Positions 1-12,440 of a stretch of DNA of 64,000 nucleotides are shown here, piece after piece; position 1 is the first letter of the stretch, and each line of letters begins with the position of its first letter. The DNA lies in contig CANUEZ040000020.1 in assembly GCA_948099385.1 (NCBI GenBank), positions 7,906,501 to 7,970,500 of the forward strand. Direction: 5' to 3'. The notes under the pieces were generated by a model. The model worked only from the letters and a program-made list of their open reading frames with translations. It did not search any database and was not told the origin of the DNA. The translations under genes were made by a program, and so were the position numbers. This stretch comes from Fasciola hepatica. Taxonomy: Eukaryota; Platyhelminthes; Trematoda; Plagiorchiida; Fasciolidae.

Positions 1-769
1 AATATGCGCAACGTCCAAACCACCCATCTTTCTTGCAAAACACTTCCATTCTCTTCCAGCCTACCACGGCCTTGCACTTAGCAGTCTCAATATGCCCCAG
101 TTACCTCCCCCAACTTTTCGCCACTTCCCACCTCTTGCCGAGGAGACTTTTGAGTACGCCTCCAATGATTCCAGGTTCCGACCTGAATCCCGCCTCCTTA
201 CGCCTTGCATGCCTCCACCTTACATATAGGCTCCCGTACTCCTCAAGAGACCCCAGCCCTTTCGAAACATGGCCACTCATATCCCAGGCCCTAACTATCG
301 TCATTCTTACTTATCTCGCTTACAACCCTTCAAACATAGGCGCCCTACCCCTCCAATACCGGCCCTGCGCGACAGGTACATTACCCTGTCTCCAACAACC
401 ACGTCTATCCAGACCAAAAGCCCACCATACTTCTGGCCACTTAGCTAAGCACCGTCTGGCCCACGCAAACAGCTTTGCGTACCCATATTACCGACCAACC
501 CTATCAATTAGTAAAGCCTCATGATGAATCTTCGCCCAACGAATCAGGACAAGTAGCAGGGCCAAGTAGTCAAATATCTTCCCCTTCACCTTGTTATATC
601 CCGATATCAATCATTCTGGTTCTTCAACTGCCGAATCCCCCGAAGCCATTGCGGAAGTGTTCAACGTTCATTTTTTTCCTTGAGAGCTTTATGTCAAGCT
701 CCTCACACTGCACTTTCTCTGTCCAGTAACTCCCTCACATTACCTAGCCCGGAAACCGACTTTTGCTTG
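1..769 (+). pseudogene. Degenerate LINE-like remnant, partial at window edge
   Basis: No intact frame. Around 500-700 a short stretch, read across frames, resembles the segment between endonuclease and RT of the LINE ORF2 at 40619-43519: a residue run like SPEAIAEVFN lines up with NSQEISEAFS of that protein. The same segment occurs again in its expected place in copy A at about 1900, so this piece probably comes from a separate older LINE insertion that continues to the left of the window. The first 480 bases are proline- and leucine-rich in translation and show nothing I recognise. The assignment rests on one short similarity and is weak. Confidence 0.3.
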
Positions 770-3480
770 AATGGGTTAGCCCCGACATTATTTAATTTTC
801 CGTCCGTCCTAAATAAGTCTCATCACTTTGGGCATTGACATCATCAAGTCCTGATTTCCTTATTATTGCAACGTGGATCACGGAACATACTTCCGCTGGC
901 GAAACTCACCTTGGGGGTACAAGGTTTTTAGAGCAAACAAGAATGACAGACGTGGAAGTGGTTGCCCAGTGTACTCACGTATGCCCCTTCAGGATTTCCC
1001 CTCAGAAGTTCCATACGTAACTCAATTTGTGATTCTCAATGGCTCACAATTCAGCTCTCCTCTATGCTCATGCACGTTGTTTGTGTCTGTCGCCAGCTCT
1101 CCTCTACTACTACAGACTTATCCCTCTTAAGCGAAGCCTTTGATTGCTTTTCGCTACTAACTTTGGCAGCGAAAACCGTAGCCGGCGTTTTTAGCTGGCC
1201 TGAAGTATCCTGGATGAAGCTCACAGCACCTCCAAGCTCAGCAGACCTTGTCCCCCATACTCACATTAGGGGTCGGGCGCAACACGTTAAAACCCCTGCT
1301 GAAAATGCCAACAGCCGAGATATTATATTCACATACAGCGTTTCCAAATTTTCAGATTCCGTCCTGCATAAATTTACGGACAGCGACCCTGAAATAGTGA
1401 CTGGTAACCTTCCACTCCATCCTTATCCACCCGGCTATCTGACAAGAGTCTACCACTTTCTCCGTGTACATTGGAACCCTCCGCCTAATCTCATCCACAG
1501 TCAACATTGGAGCAGGTTTTTCTGACGGCTGACCTTCACCAGGCGGCTGATCACTTTTACTTTGACATTGAAAACAGCCCTTTGAAGCTTAATCCTACTG
1601 TCCAAAACCCCTCGCTTAGACAATCCAAACTTGCCTCCCTCCAACAAAAGTATCCTAGGATGAACAGACTTTACCTCTGAAACCACGACTTCTCCCTTCT
1701 CATGAGACTAACATTTCTTCCTGATATTGTCCGGAATCTGAAGGAAGTCCTGCTTTGGAAGAAGAAGCTAAAGCTTCGAGGCGTCCCGACAAAACATTGA
1801 AACTCTCACTCTCAAATAAATCCATGAGTTCGTATGCACGAACTACAGTGCTGTATGTTGTGTTACCGAGTAAAACTTCGACCACCTCCTATTGCTACAT
1901 CTCTGAAGCCCTTAACCCTTACTTTGCTAATTCCATGGCCCTCGACTCAGATGTAGCCCCTCCAAATCCTCTTGATGCCACCGGTTCTTCTCTATTTACT
2001 TAAGTATTTGATGCGAACAATATTTCCAAGCCCATTTCACACTTCAAAGCATCTGCGCGTCCTGGACCAGATGCTTTACTCCCAGCCGCAACTACGAACG
2101 GTGGATCGGACCTTCCCCTTCTATTGCTAAATCTATTCACTTTTCATTCAATTCCCGTTTGATACTGTTGAGCTCGATGCGTTCAGTCATCGCTCCAAGA
2201 CACAAAAAGACCCGCCCATGAACTCGCTGGCCACCATCCCACCAATGGCACCACTGTCATTTCCAGAAGATTGATGACGATTGGTAAAGACGTCATTATA
2301 ACCCATCTTCTCGCTTTTACCCCCCTTAGCTGTGGACAGCACAGGTTTTTCGAATCGCGATCATGCCCACATATCAGCTTGACTTCCTCACTCCAGTCAC
2401 TTAGGCGGTTGATAGCCAGCAGGATTTGGAAGTTGCCCACCCGGATGTGTCCAAGGCTCTCGACCGTGTTCCACCCCCCCCCCCATCTCATCGCCAAATT
2501 GCTTTAATTTGGCATTACTGCCCTATTTCCCTCTTGGATGCAATCTTATACCGCACACCGTTGTCATGTGGTCCTCACCAGCGGATATCCATCGAACCGA
2601 GACCTGTTACAAGTGGCTCCATACAGGGCAGTTTATCACGTCCTCTTCTATTTCTAATATACATTAATGAAGCACTGGATCCAGCACACCATGGCACGTC
2701 AATCTTTTTGCAGATGATATAAATACTGTCAAATCTTTCGGTTCTGATGATACTATCTCTACCCTCCGCAAAATTTCCGCGGACTTTTCTGCACTTGACC
2801 GCCGTTTTCACCCCCGAATGAGGAACTTTCCATTGATAAGGGCGAGATCTCAACCTGCAAGTTCAAATTGCCCCATGGATCTTTATCTCTTGATGGGTCC
2901 CCAGTTTGCAGTCTGCCCACCATCCGTGATTTGGGCCCGAAGTATTCCAGCTCCCTTACATTCTTTGTGCAGGCCGCCATCCAAGCGGCCGAGGCTAGAA
3001 GAGGTGTGGTCCTTCTCTTCAGATTTTTGCGTCTCAGGGTCAGTGTCATCAAGATCTACAAGTCCCACATCAGGCCTTTCCTTTAATATTGCCCAATATT
3101 CTTTTCGAACTTGTGAAACTTGACAGCGTTATGCTTGAGGGCGTGCAAAGGCTTTTCACTGTACTACTACCTGATTGGTCTACCTCGTTAAGCTACAGAG
3201 AACGATACCATTATCTGAATCTCGGCTTACTCTGGCTCCGCAGCTTGAGACAAAACTTGGTCTTCTTGCATGACCTGCTCCATAAACAGCCCTTTTCCTC
3301 TAACCCATTGGGCTTTTCGTGTAGAACTCTTTACTCACTTCGGCACAGGCCTCTTACCATCCCCTTTAACGGCTTCGTCGGCCACACGGTCCCACTTTTT
3401 CCTTCTTGTCTACTCCAAGTTCTGGGATGAGTTGCCCATCAACATTCGAGCTTCTTGGACCAAGTCCCAGTTTCTATGAG
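770..3480 (+). pseudogene. LINE ORF2 remnant (endonuclease-reverse transcriptase), copy A
   Basis: Pieces of ORF2 can be followed in order in changing frames. The endonuclease N-terminus lies near 780-1000 (FLIIATWITEH, matching LILITETWLTDN in the intact copy). The inter-domain region lies at 1495-1780 (SQHWSRFF, then FDIEN). The pre-RT block lies at 1890-2130 (ISEALNPYFANS, then ARPGPDA). The RT palm lies at 2400-2730 (RPVTSGSIQGS, LLFLIYINEAL, then a frameshifted remnant of the catalytic FADD). The thumb and C-terminal region continue to about 3480 (EGVQRLFT, LGLLWLRSLRQNLVFL). A run of 11 C at 2474-2484 sits inside the palm. This is clearly a pseudogene; the identity is firm and the exact borders are approximate. 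Confidence 0.75.
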
Positions 3481-6112
3481 TACTCAGTCACTATCTCAAC
3501 AGCACCAATGCACTTCATTTACATAGTATGTGGCCAGCTGAAGATATAGCATATTAGAGGGACCTCGACTTCTGAGGCTGACTTCTTCGAAGACAATGCA
3601 CCCTCAGAGTGAGGATACCATCAACGTTAAACAGTTTCACCTACCTGACCAAATGTTTGAAGCTTCATTGGGTGTGGCCATTCCCGCACAGAGTAGATGT
3701 AAATGAAGTACCTTTACTTTCCTGCGCGCTGCTTCCCCTATCTCCCCTTGTCTCAGACACTCATGATTCGTCCCCTCTGGGTTTTATTCGCCTCCATTAC
3801 CAGTCATTCCACAGTATGAGCATACCCTGACTGCATTTCTCTGTCTGTTTTCCCCTTTCATTTATCCTCCTTTGAATACTTAACCTTCAAAGTTGGTCAG
3901 CCTCCATAGCATAGCGAAGGCCACTCCCATTGCGAATGCTCCTGGATACGCTGCTGTATGGTCTTTTAGCAACCACCGGTCCCACTGGTTCTGCCCTCCG
4001 AGACCCCTAGCAATCTAGCCATGAGATCGCGGATGTTGTACCTTCGTAAATGAACTACGCCTCCTATGCATAGTTATTAATGAACTTTGGTATCTATCCA
4101 AAGATGGGGGGCGCTGCTCGGTCTACCTCCTTGGCCTATTTGAGTCGGCCTTGCGGGCCGCTTGCAACTGTGTGCTGGCTTAACTGGTCTGGTTATTCAC
4201 ACCTGCGTTCATTCATGAAAGAGCTTTTAGGTTGGGTTACCAGCGAACCGTTAGCCCCAAACACTAGCACTGTTTGTGGATTTCACGCCGTCACTGTCAC
4301 AGCTCTGCTCTCTGCGGACTGCATGCCATCATCGCTCCCGCTCAACCGCGGCAGGCTCACTATTTGATTTTTTCTTTACTTAAACGGCTTCTTGTTCTCA
4401 ATTTTCTTATTCACACCTGGCTACTTCGTCCTTATTATCACCGCCATCGCTCCCTCACCCATTATGCCCGTTCCTCTGTCATTTTTCATCATCCATCTAA
4501 TTCGCACCCATGCCCGATCCCCAAGTTAGAACTCGGCCTCCAACCTTTGAACCCCTTTTGACCACATTTATCGCCGATTAATAGCCAATGCGTATTTCGT
4601 GCTCCGCTCTACTAATCTATTGTGGTCTTTTCATCAGCAAGCGCCTCGATTGGCATCTTCGGTTCCTTCTATTCTTGCGGCTGCCTGTCATCACGCAGCA
4701 TTCCAGCCCCATCGTCCCATTTCTGCTAGGCATACATATTCCTCGTGACACTGTTTCATCTCAGGTTCTCTTGTCCCAGATTCTGCTTCACAGTCGGCCC
4801 ACATCGAGCTTCACCTGAGATAGAATGATCTAGTTATCCAACACTTACCTGTACCACTCTGGCCAGTTCTGTGATCTCCCGTTTTATATTTCGCCCACCA
4901 CATACATCCTTTCTGTGCTTTTCAGGTTGCACTGTTTCTTCACATTTCATCGGTTGTAATGAGCTCGCTGCACCATGAATTTTACAAACAGTTTCTACGT
5001 GATCTGCGGGTACCCCTCCCCTTTGATATTTCATTTACACACTTCGTTCCCACGTTGTTCTCCGGTAAAAACGCTCTATCCATGCACCTCAGTCCGACTT
5101 ACAGCCCAGTTCTCTCGAGCTGCTGTTAGTCCTCACTGCCGAGACCACTGAGTAACTATATTTTCTCAGCCTTTCTCAGCCATTCACATTTTAATCATCT
5201 TGCTCCTTCGTAGTGAAAGTCCACTCACTACAACTTCCCCCATTTTCAAAGGTTGTCTCATGGTGCACCTACTTTGAATAAGTCAATCTAGCTACTTCGA
5301 GTTGTCTCCTTCTATCAATTCTTCCATCCTTCACGAACTGTTCAACATGGCTGACATCATCTCAGTGCCCCTGAGGCCAATTTTTCTCCCAGCAGATCCA
5401 CCAAGTTCCTTTCGTCAAAAAACCGGTGTGTCATGACTTTCGGCTGCTATTCCACACTTATTTGTTGACACCGAACATATTTATATTCCACTTCTCCCAG
5501 GTTTCGACTGCCATCTCTCATGCAACATGCGGCTACCTCCTCATATGCGATCATTCTGAAAACATCCGTACCTTGCAGCCACCGTAAACCAATCTCTCGA
5601 TAACATATTTTATACGTGACTCACCTTCTAAAGCTCCCATGATTTGCCCCACGTTCCACGCTGAATTATGCAACCTGACACTGCCATTTATCGCAGTTTA
5701 GCAATGCATAATTTCTATCCACTCATTTCCACTCATGAATTAATTCTTCACCGTCATTTGCTGGCACGGCTATTTCAGCCGTATTTCGATCTTCCTCGTA
5801 TAACATTCCCACTTTATAGCTACATCAACTTAGACCAGTAAGACCCAATCAATAGGCTTTGATTTTCGGATTCGCCGGGCATTACTTTGAATATATCAAT
5901 TGGCCCACTTAAGACACTATTCGCCATTGCCTGGTGCACATATATCTATCTCACTTTTAACTTACGTTTACCTTACATTTACCTATATTGAATCCATCTA
6001 TCTTGTACTAGACACACACCATTCTACGTAGTTGTGAAATATTTGTCCATGTGTTCTTCTGTGACATTCTGATCACATATCTGGCACGCGCCTAGCCTCC
6101 TCGAAATAAACT
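3481..6112 (+). other. 3' UTR of LINE copy A
   Basis: There is no credible reading frame. Several blocks align by eye with 43520-45672 of the intact element. Examples are ATTATGCCCGTTCC (about 4459 and 44431) and the block ending CGGGCATTACT (about 5878 and 45527). The last is the pre-tail block with GATCA and AGC followed by CGAAATA (6070-6108 and 45630-45668). The AATAAA at 6105-6110 sits immediately before the tail and could act as a polyadenylation signal. Confidence 0.65.
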
Positions 6113-6158
6113 GATATTATTATTATTATCGTTATTATTATTATTATTATTATTGTTA
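6113..6158 (+). repeat. (ATT)n tail of LINE copy A
   Basis: A slightly interrupted TTA/ATT trinucleotide run lies directly after the CGAAATAAACTG motif. The intact element ends in the same way, so this marks the 3' end of copy A. Confidence 0.9.
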
Positions 6159-8559
6159 ATACCATGACCTCTCCCCAAACCCATGAGAAGATGCGAGTAT
6201 TGCATTAGTTGGTCATCCTCATCTGTTGAGGACGATGGGCCGCGGTGCACAGAGACAACCCCCAGTTTTGCACGGTACGTCCTGAGAAAGATCATCGTTG
6301 CCCGTACACGGGGTGGAAGCTGCCTGCTGGTGTTATTGCCCCCACTTGAGAAGCGGTACTCCTCCATTCCGCTGCCTGTGTGGCGTGTTCACGCTGCTGG
6401 CTGCAAAGCTGGTAGGTGTTTGGCACGCTAAGCCTTCCTGGGGTTAGAGCCAGGTCTCTGTGACTCCCAGCATATCAACGCTTATTGCGAAAGCTTCAAG
6501 TTCTGACAACTTCTAACCCACACCTGGTGCATCCGTGTACTCAACTAACAGTAGCTCAGCGCCCTGCCCATTATTTGGGTTTCCAGATACCTCCGGCTGA
6601 TGGGAACTCAGGCCCGAGCGACTTTTCCCTTTTTCTGGACGGGCCTTCCAGTAGCCTTCTGGTTTCTCTTTGAGAGAGCTCTCGCCACTGAAGCATGCGA
6701 AGGTCGTGGAGTCGACAATACTGGACTGCCCACGTCCTCGGTGGTTAACTGGTAGTAATTTTGAACTTCTTTATTTTCCGTCCCTTGTAACCGGCTCAGG
6801 GATGCCTCAAACCACCACATTTCTTCCCCTCCCTAGTGCTGTTTCACTGTCTACTTGGAGTTTGGCCAAAGCCTGGAAGAACATTTTCTTCTCTCCTTCA
6901 ACCTCCGAGAACCTGCTACTCAAGCCAATGAGTACACCTCACAGAACTATGTCCACAGGGGTATCGGGTATTGGCAAAGCGGTTTTAATTTTCTTTAAAA
7001 CACGTTTTTGCTTTCTTATTCTGGAGCCCACACTTGGCGTTGTCCTAAGCTCTGGTTTTAGCATCTGAACTGGCAAAGACTGATTGAAGTTCTTAACAAG
7101 CTTTCTCGTTCAATTCAATTGGTGTCTTGGCGAATGGAGTGTCCACCCCGGGGACGTTATTCTGAGAGAAGGCCGGCTTTTGAAGCGGGAAGGAGGTTTC
7201 GTTCAAACGAGCTATTTAATCCGTTCGTTTCAGCCTAACACGCAAAAGCGTTTAGAAATTTGAACAGGTTCAATCTAACCCCTTACTTCTACAGCAAATG
7301 ATACATAGGGTGACGTTCTGGCCTCTACGTTCAACACAGGATCTCTACTTCCAGCTCATCCTTTTCACGCTTGTAACTACCACAGTGGTCACTAATCGGA
7401 GAATTTCCTACATGCTTGGTACCACTCCCTACTTCTGGTTATCACAAATGCAAGTAAAGGAGAGGGCGAAAAATGGGCCCAAATAGTATGGAAGGCCGAG
7501 ATATTGGGAAAAGGCTGCGAGAGGTTCAGTTTAAGTGCATGGCTGCGTACCAGTAGGCCACAGGAAACGAAGCCCATCTAAGGCTTATTATCGTCACCAC
7601 GGAGCACAGGGCTTCAGGTCTTCCTGACTCCAAATTCCGTCCCAGAAAACCGGTTTATGGATTCCCAGTCTCTTTCTTTCTAGACAGCGATACTTTCGTT
7701 CCGAATTTACTGTTCTCTTCTTCAAATAAGCCACTGGCTCAGCTTTGACATGTAGTCCAACACTAATAAAAAGTGGTTATTTTCTTCCTGTCTTTGATTG
7801 GCTCGCAAGGCCGCGCCATGGCTTAGCACAGTAAACATTCTAGAGCTGTGATAAACTGAAATATAAGCTTTTAAAAATTGGCCTTTGAGAGGAAGCATAG
7901 TGATCCTTCCCTCGATTGGATTATAGCTTACCACCTAATTCTTTAGGAAAAGAAAGATTGGTAACGGACTTGGGTATTCCATCAGTACTCAAGAAGTAAC
8001 AGCAATATCCATTTTGATTCAAACTTCCTCAGAAGTCTTCCAAAGTGAAGTCCCTGAATGCTTCCAGATTGCTTTTTCCGACATTATTCGAGCTGACACC
8101 AATTTGTGTTCTGCGGTCAGTTTACACTGGAGGCCGAGGAAGTAGCTTATTTGGCAGGCTGTGCAAGGCTAACTTCAATCACGTTGCGTTACTTCCGGTT
8201 CGCTGCTTTGGTTACCAAGTAATTTGACCAACCACTTTATTGGGCTTGTGAACTTAGAGCGGTTAACTACTGTGCATAATTTTCTTTACTGCTTTCCAAA
8301 TTAGGAAAGCGACCTCGAAAAATGAATTAATTTGGGCATTCACCATTGCCTTGCTAACTCTTTAGGTCATCAGGAACATGACCCTGGGACACTACGCTCA
8401 TGATACACCAGCGGACTGTCTGTCCACAGAGGTCCCTAGCCCTTTTTTATCTTCAAATCTAAAAGCATCACATCTTGTCCATAAAGGCCTAACTAGAATG
8501 CACTTGTCGTGAAAGGTTTGGCCCAGCCGTCATCGTTTGATCCACCTTTGAAATAAACC
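6159..8559. other. No gene recognised
   Basis: Short open frames here (up to 132 aa at 6670-7068, +) carry no motif I recognise and have no counterpart elsewhere in the window. I see no tandem repeats, RNA genes or transposon ends. It could be host intergenic DNA or very old transposon sequence. Confidence 0.4.
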
Positions 8560-9225
8560 ACATCAGATGAAAAACTATCTGCCACCCTCATCATCGTCAC
8601 TTCTTCAAGCAGCCCGTCTCTACCATTGCTACCATTATGCTTCTCAAGTCGATCCATAACCCAGTTATCATCGTCTTTAGCCCAACCTGCCTATCATAAA
8701 ATAAACCATCATTAAGCTGGCAGTATTGCTGCAGATGCGTTGTTCATTTGGTAAATAACTGACCCATCAATACCTAGTCATCAAACCTTGCACATTTTGT
8801 GGACTGTTTCTTTTCCTGTACCTAATACAACATTCCTGTTTGTTGCCTTATTTTGGATCGAAATCATCTCCATTTACTTTATTATTCAACGCTTGTGCAC
8901 TTTTGTTTTGGAAGGTTCTTTTCCGTCCTAAGATAGGCCAAATATCTGTCAGTCCTGTTTAGTTCTCCAGCTTTTGCAATCATTCATTCCTAAATTTCGT
9001 GTACATCCGTTACTCCGTCTTGCCAGCCCCACCAGGTTTTTATCGGCTTGATCATCTAATTTTGAGTTTATTTTTGACGGGGTTTACCGTAGTTTATAAA
9101 ACTTAAAACTCTCCCGTATACTTTGTGTGTTCCCACATTTTTCTAATCCTTATACCTTCCAATCGCGCATTACAGAATACTTTCGGGGTCATCCGAAATA
9201 CACCGCTGTCATTACTATTTCATCG
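8560..9225 (+). mobile_element. LINE copy B: 3'-end fragment
   Basis: The stretch ends in TTTCGGGGTCATCCGAAATA (9181-9200) followed by a short ATT-rich degenerate run. This is the end motif of copies A, C, F and G. The 100 bases before it resemble the pre-tail part of the intact element. There is no coding part. The 5' border is a guess, because similarity fades within the diverged 3' UTR. Confidence 0.45.
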
Positions 9226-9289
9226 GTATCAAAAACGGGTTTATAACGATGCTGTCTGAAATGGCCGTCCGTCCCAAAGAGCACTTTAT

Positions 9290-9770
9290 TTGATTCCACC
9301 GTCTGTCATTTGGCTTCGGTTTTGGTGCATCTGTCGGCAGTGCTTTGTGGATACCTGTAAGGGTCTAGAAGTGACCAAGTTTGAATGCGCAAATTCACCA
9401 CCAAAATTTATTGTAGATGAATATAAACTATTGGCGCTTAGCTCGGGGCAGTCTGTTTTCTTCCCAGTGCTGCAGGTCTGTTCGTTGCTTGTCTACTTAC
9501 TGCAAGGTCCTTTGGTTTCCGACAGATGGAAAACTTTTTTGACTGCGCCGCTTGTGGACGTTTGAACCTTTAGCCCCCTATCTGATGAAGAGTCCACTGT
9601 CAACCTAAAACATAAACATGATCCATAAAAATTCAACACATACCGTCCTTCAGCTATCTCGGTAGTTTTTACAGCCTTCCCAAAAGCTTTGGCTCCTTTG
9701 GCTTATTACCCATTCCAGAGCATCCAAAGGTCGGCGATAGTGTGATAGTTCGCTCTCTCTATCAGTCCTT
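9290..9770. repeat. Unclassified dispersed repeat, copy 1
   Basis: From about 9352 to 9770 this aligns by eye with 52811-53220. Shared blocks in the same order include GAAGTGACCAAGTTTGAA (here) against GAGGTGACTAAGTTTGAA, then AGATGAA, then CTTAGCTC, then TTGAACCTTTAGCCCC against TTGAACTTTTAGCCCC, and last a TTGGCTT...TGCCCATTCC block. A frame of 91 codons (9290-9565, +) is open here but broken in the other copy. I do not recognise the family. Here it lies between two LINE 3' ends. Confidence 0.6.
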
Positions 9771-10838
9771 CTGTTCGCCTACACGGCTGTAGCATTGCGA
9801 TATACTCACCTTGCAAAGATTCATGCCCTCCCCATACATTCACATCCGAGAGACATCTGTATCGCAGCGTTTTGATCTTTCGCCGTCACACGATCCACCT
9901 TTCACAAAGAATATCAACGGATAGTATTTCACCTGTCAACTACTTCACTACCCAACTTCGCAAACGTATTCATCGGTTGTTTGGTACTTTTCCATATCCG
10001 GTATTCTATCTTGGTAAATCCTCTCAGACGATTTTGATTCTTGCATATCTCCGGTCATCATGTTCAGCCCTCAGACAACTACAATTATACGTAAATACGT
10101 ACCTGTCATTTAAATACTCACCTTCTTTGAAAACAGTGTATCTGCGATCATCATGGCTACAAATCAAAAACTGACTTGTCGAACAGTTCCCATTTCCATT
10201 TTGGTGCATTACATTCCACCTTTATGAAAGTAAACAATGTGCTTAACGGTTACGTGTTTACATCCGGCCACTTCTTTCACCATCGCCGAGGCATTCTCTC
10301 TATACAAATGAGCCCTTCACTGGGTATTTAACTGACTCAGCCGATATTTGGTGAATGAAAGTTACAAGGGTAATCTTCGACAGATTTTGCTTGTTCTTTT
10401 TCTGCAAATTCATTCCTTTCATCGTCTGATTTCCAATCCAAAGCCGTGTCATACTCCGCGGAGCGCTATAACTGGTTCGTGTCTCCCTTGGGAACTTCTT
10501 TTTTCCTCAAGGTGAACAAAACTTTCGTCAATTCTGTTTGATCATCTTGTTGCGCAGTCCCTCTTTTTGTAATATTTCAGTAAGAGTCTACTACCTCCGA
10601 CCACTTTGACCCTAACTTGACCGGGTTGGCCACCCGACCTTGGGTTTGAACTTGATCGGCGCCGCTTTGAAGCGTAACTTAAATACTTTCTCCTGTACAA
10701 TATCGAGTGCACATACCTGAATCATCCTTTTGGAATTCGGACACTACGTCCAATTGTACTGTTCGATCTTGCTTTTCAGCATGCCTCAGGGTTATCCGAA
10801 ATAAACCATTGTCATCATTATCATCATCATTATAAGCC
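9771..10838 (+). mobile_element. LINE copy C: 3' UTR fragment with tail
   Basis: This non-coding stretch ends with AGCATGCCTCAGGGTTATCC (10779-10798), then GAAATAAACCATTG and an ATC/ATT-rich tail to about 10838. The intact element has AGCATGCTTCGGGCGCATCC (45645-45664), then GAAATATAC, at the equivalent place. A short block near 10096-10130 also resembles the 3' UTRs of copies A and F. An AATAAA lies at 10800-10805. It is probably a 5'-truncated insertion; the left border is uncertain. Confidence 0.55.
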
Positions 10839-11340
10839 TTTCTCGGAATTTGGTCGGTACCGGGTTACTCGGAGTACTAAAGAACTGTCACATCCGGACT
10901 TGGGGATGAGGCTATGGCCACTGGAAGGGGAGCTTCCTGTCTCAAGGAAGGGAGCCTCATCTGATTTCTTTGATTAACCTACAATATCCATGGCGGATAA
11001 AGTATACTTTATTCAGGCACAACTTCCGTTGTTGTCAGTCAGGTAGGATAATGTTGCAAAGGGCTGATAGTGGCCCGGGCTAATGGAGGGCTCAGAATTC
11101 TTAGTGTTGTGCGCAGATATTGGCTATTCACTGCTAAGATTTTGTTTCTTTCCTCCGAATATATTGTTCGAATTGGTTTGTTCCTTCAGTTTGGCCGAAA
11201 AAAATTAAAGACTCTTTTCCCACCTTCCGGGCAAAATGCAACAGTAGCATAAGCTTTCTATCATATTTGGTGCCCAGTTCGTGGGAAACGGCATAAGATA
11301 ACTGAGCCTAGTGTGAACTATAAGTTCATCCAACCCCTAG
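10839..11340. other. No gene recognised; possible 3' flank of a minus-strand LINE
   Basis: No reading frame or repeat can be supported. Since the CR1-like fragment to the right is on the minus strand, this stretch would hold its 3' UTR if that survives. I see no tail repeat that would prove it. Confidence 0.3.
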
Positions 11341-12440
11341 TATTCTACCTCTGTGGATACTTTGTTCCACCTGGCACCCTGAATCTTTTAGAATGCCTTA
11401 CATGTTGTGCCACAGGCAATTTTTCACTTAATTCAATCCACTTTCCCACTAGTCCGCTGCTGGATTGGCTAGCTTTCACATTTAGCCTTGAGGCTGGCTT
11501 CCATAATTTTATGCTGCTGCCTCTTTTTCTATGAACGGTGGCCATTCCAAATATATATCCCTCACTTGTTTCCGATGATCCCTTCAAGATTTTAAACGTT
11601 CCATAATGATCACCTTTAAATCTTATTTTTCCAAGTTCATCCCTCAAACATCATCTATATGATTTACAGTTATGTCCTAAAATCATCCGGATGGCTAGTC
11701 GTTGAACAAATATTGGACAGATTGAATCCTTCTTTAAAAATGTTACCCGGGCCTGTCCGCAGTACTTCAAATGCCAACTCAATACTGTATCGTACTTGAG
11801 CAAGGAAATGTCTGCTTTCTAACTGAAGAAAGCTAAGAACAACCAAAACAACTCATTTCCGCCTTGCGAACTGCCAGTTTGCACTGTTTGGCCTACTAAA
11901 AGTCCCAGTCGTTGAGACACAGAAGTCCTTCGATGACCTCGTCGTCTGAGTTGCGGATGGTTGATAGTCATTCGTGACCTCACTCCTACTAGAATTCTGG
12001 TCGGAAAGTGACTTTCGCATTCGTTTAAGGGTGTGGCTCGTCATTTTATCACCTGCTTGAGGTCCCTCGCAAAGGCGTTGAGATTCACTAATCCTACAAA
12101 GTTTACGTAGTCGGTGAAAATGAAAAGCGTTAGAGGTAGGTCATTTGCCAAAACACTTATACAGAGTGAGAAGATGGCCGTGGGTCCAAAACTGAAAACT
12201 GAGACACTCCTCTGGCTGCCCCGGCCGGGTTTCTTCTAAACTTGCTCTGACGTGAAACGTCGTGTTAGTAAGACAGGCTGGTAATCAGTCTGTCATCCCA
12301 AACTCCTTGAGTTCCCCATCGGTGCGCTGGGATTGACCTCGCCAAACCCCTTGCTAAAAACTGGATAACAAGTTTCAACCACGTTGCCCTCGTCCAGACG
12401 CATGGTGACTTGGTCCAGGAATACTGTTTCAAGAGACAGG
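11341..12440 (-). pseudogene. CR1-like LINE ORF2 fragment (reverse transcriptase to C-terminus)
   Basis: On the minus strand the following can be read in order, across frame changes. First is FLDQVTMRLDEGNVVETCY with a degenerate SKAFD-type motif (12330-12420). A VPQGSVLGP-like block with a degraded catalytic box follows (12120-12220). Next is HLKYCGQARVTFLKKD followed by FVQRLAIRMILGHN (11655-11760). The end is a 100-codon open piece (11345-11647) with the CR1-type C-terminus: ETFKILKG-like GTFKILKG, then RGSSIKLWKPASRLNV, then a degenerate FFS..V..WN block. The sequence differs from the ORF2 of copies A-H, so this is another LINE family. All frames are broken and nothing is expressed as an intact enzyme. 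Confidence 0.7.

Larger units (their letters stand above)
770..6158 (+). mobile_element. LINE copy A: broken CR1/Jockey-type non-LTR retrotransposon
   Basis: This copy is collinear with the intact element at 38.2-45.7 kb. An endonuclease-RT reading frame, broken by many stops and frameshifts, runs from about 770 to 3480. A non-coding 3' region of about 2.6 kb follows, then an ATT-rich tail at 6113-6158. The last few hundred bases align by eye with the end of the intact element: both have a CGGGCATTACT-like block (5877-5888 and 45527-45537), then a CGAAATA block and the (ATT)n run. ORF1 is missing or unrecognisable, so the copy is probably truncated at its 5' end or interrupted near position 770. 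It cannot encode protein. Confidence 0.75.
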
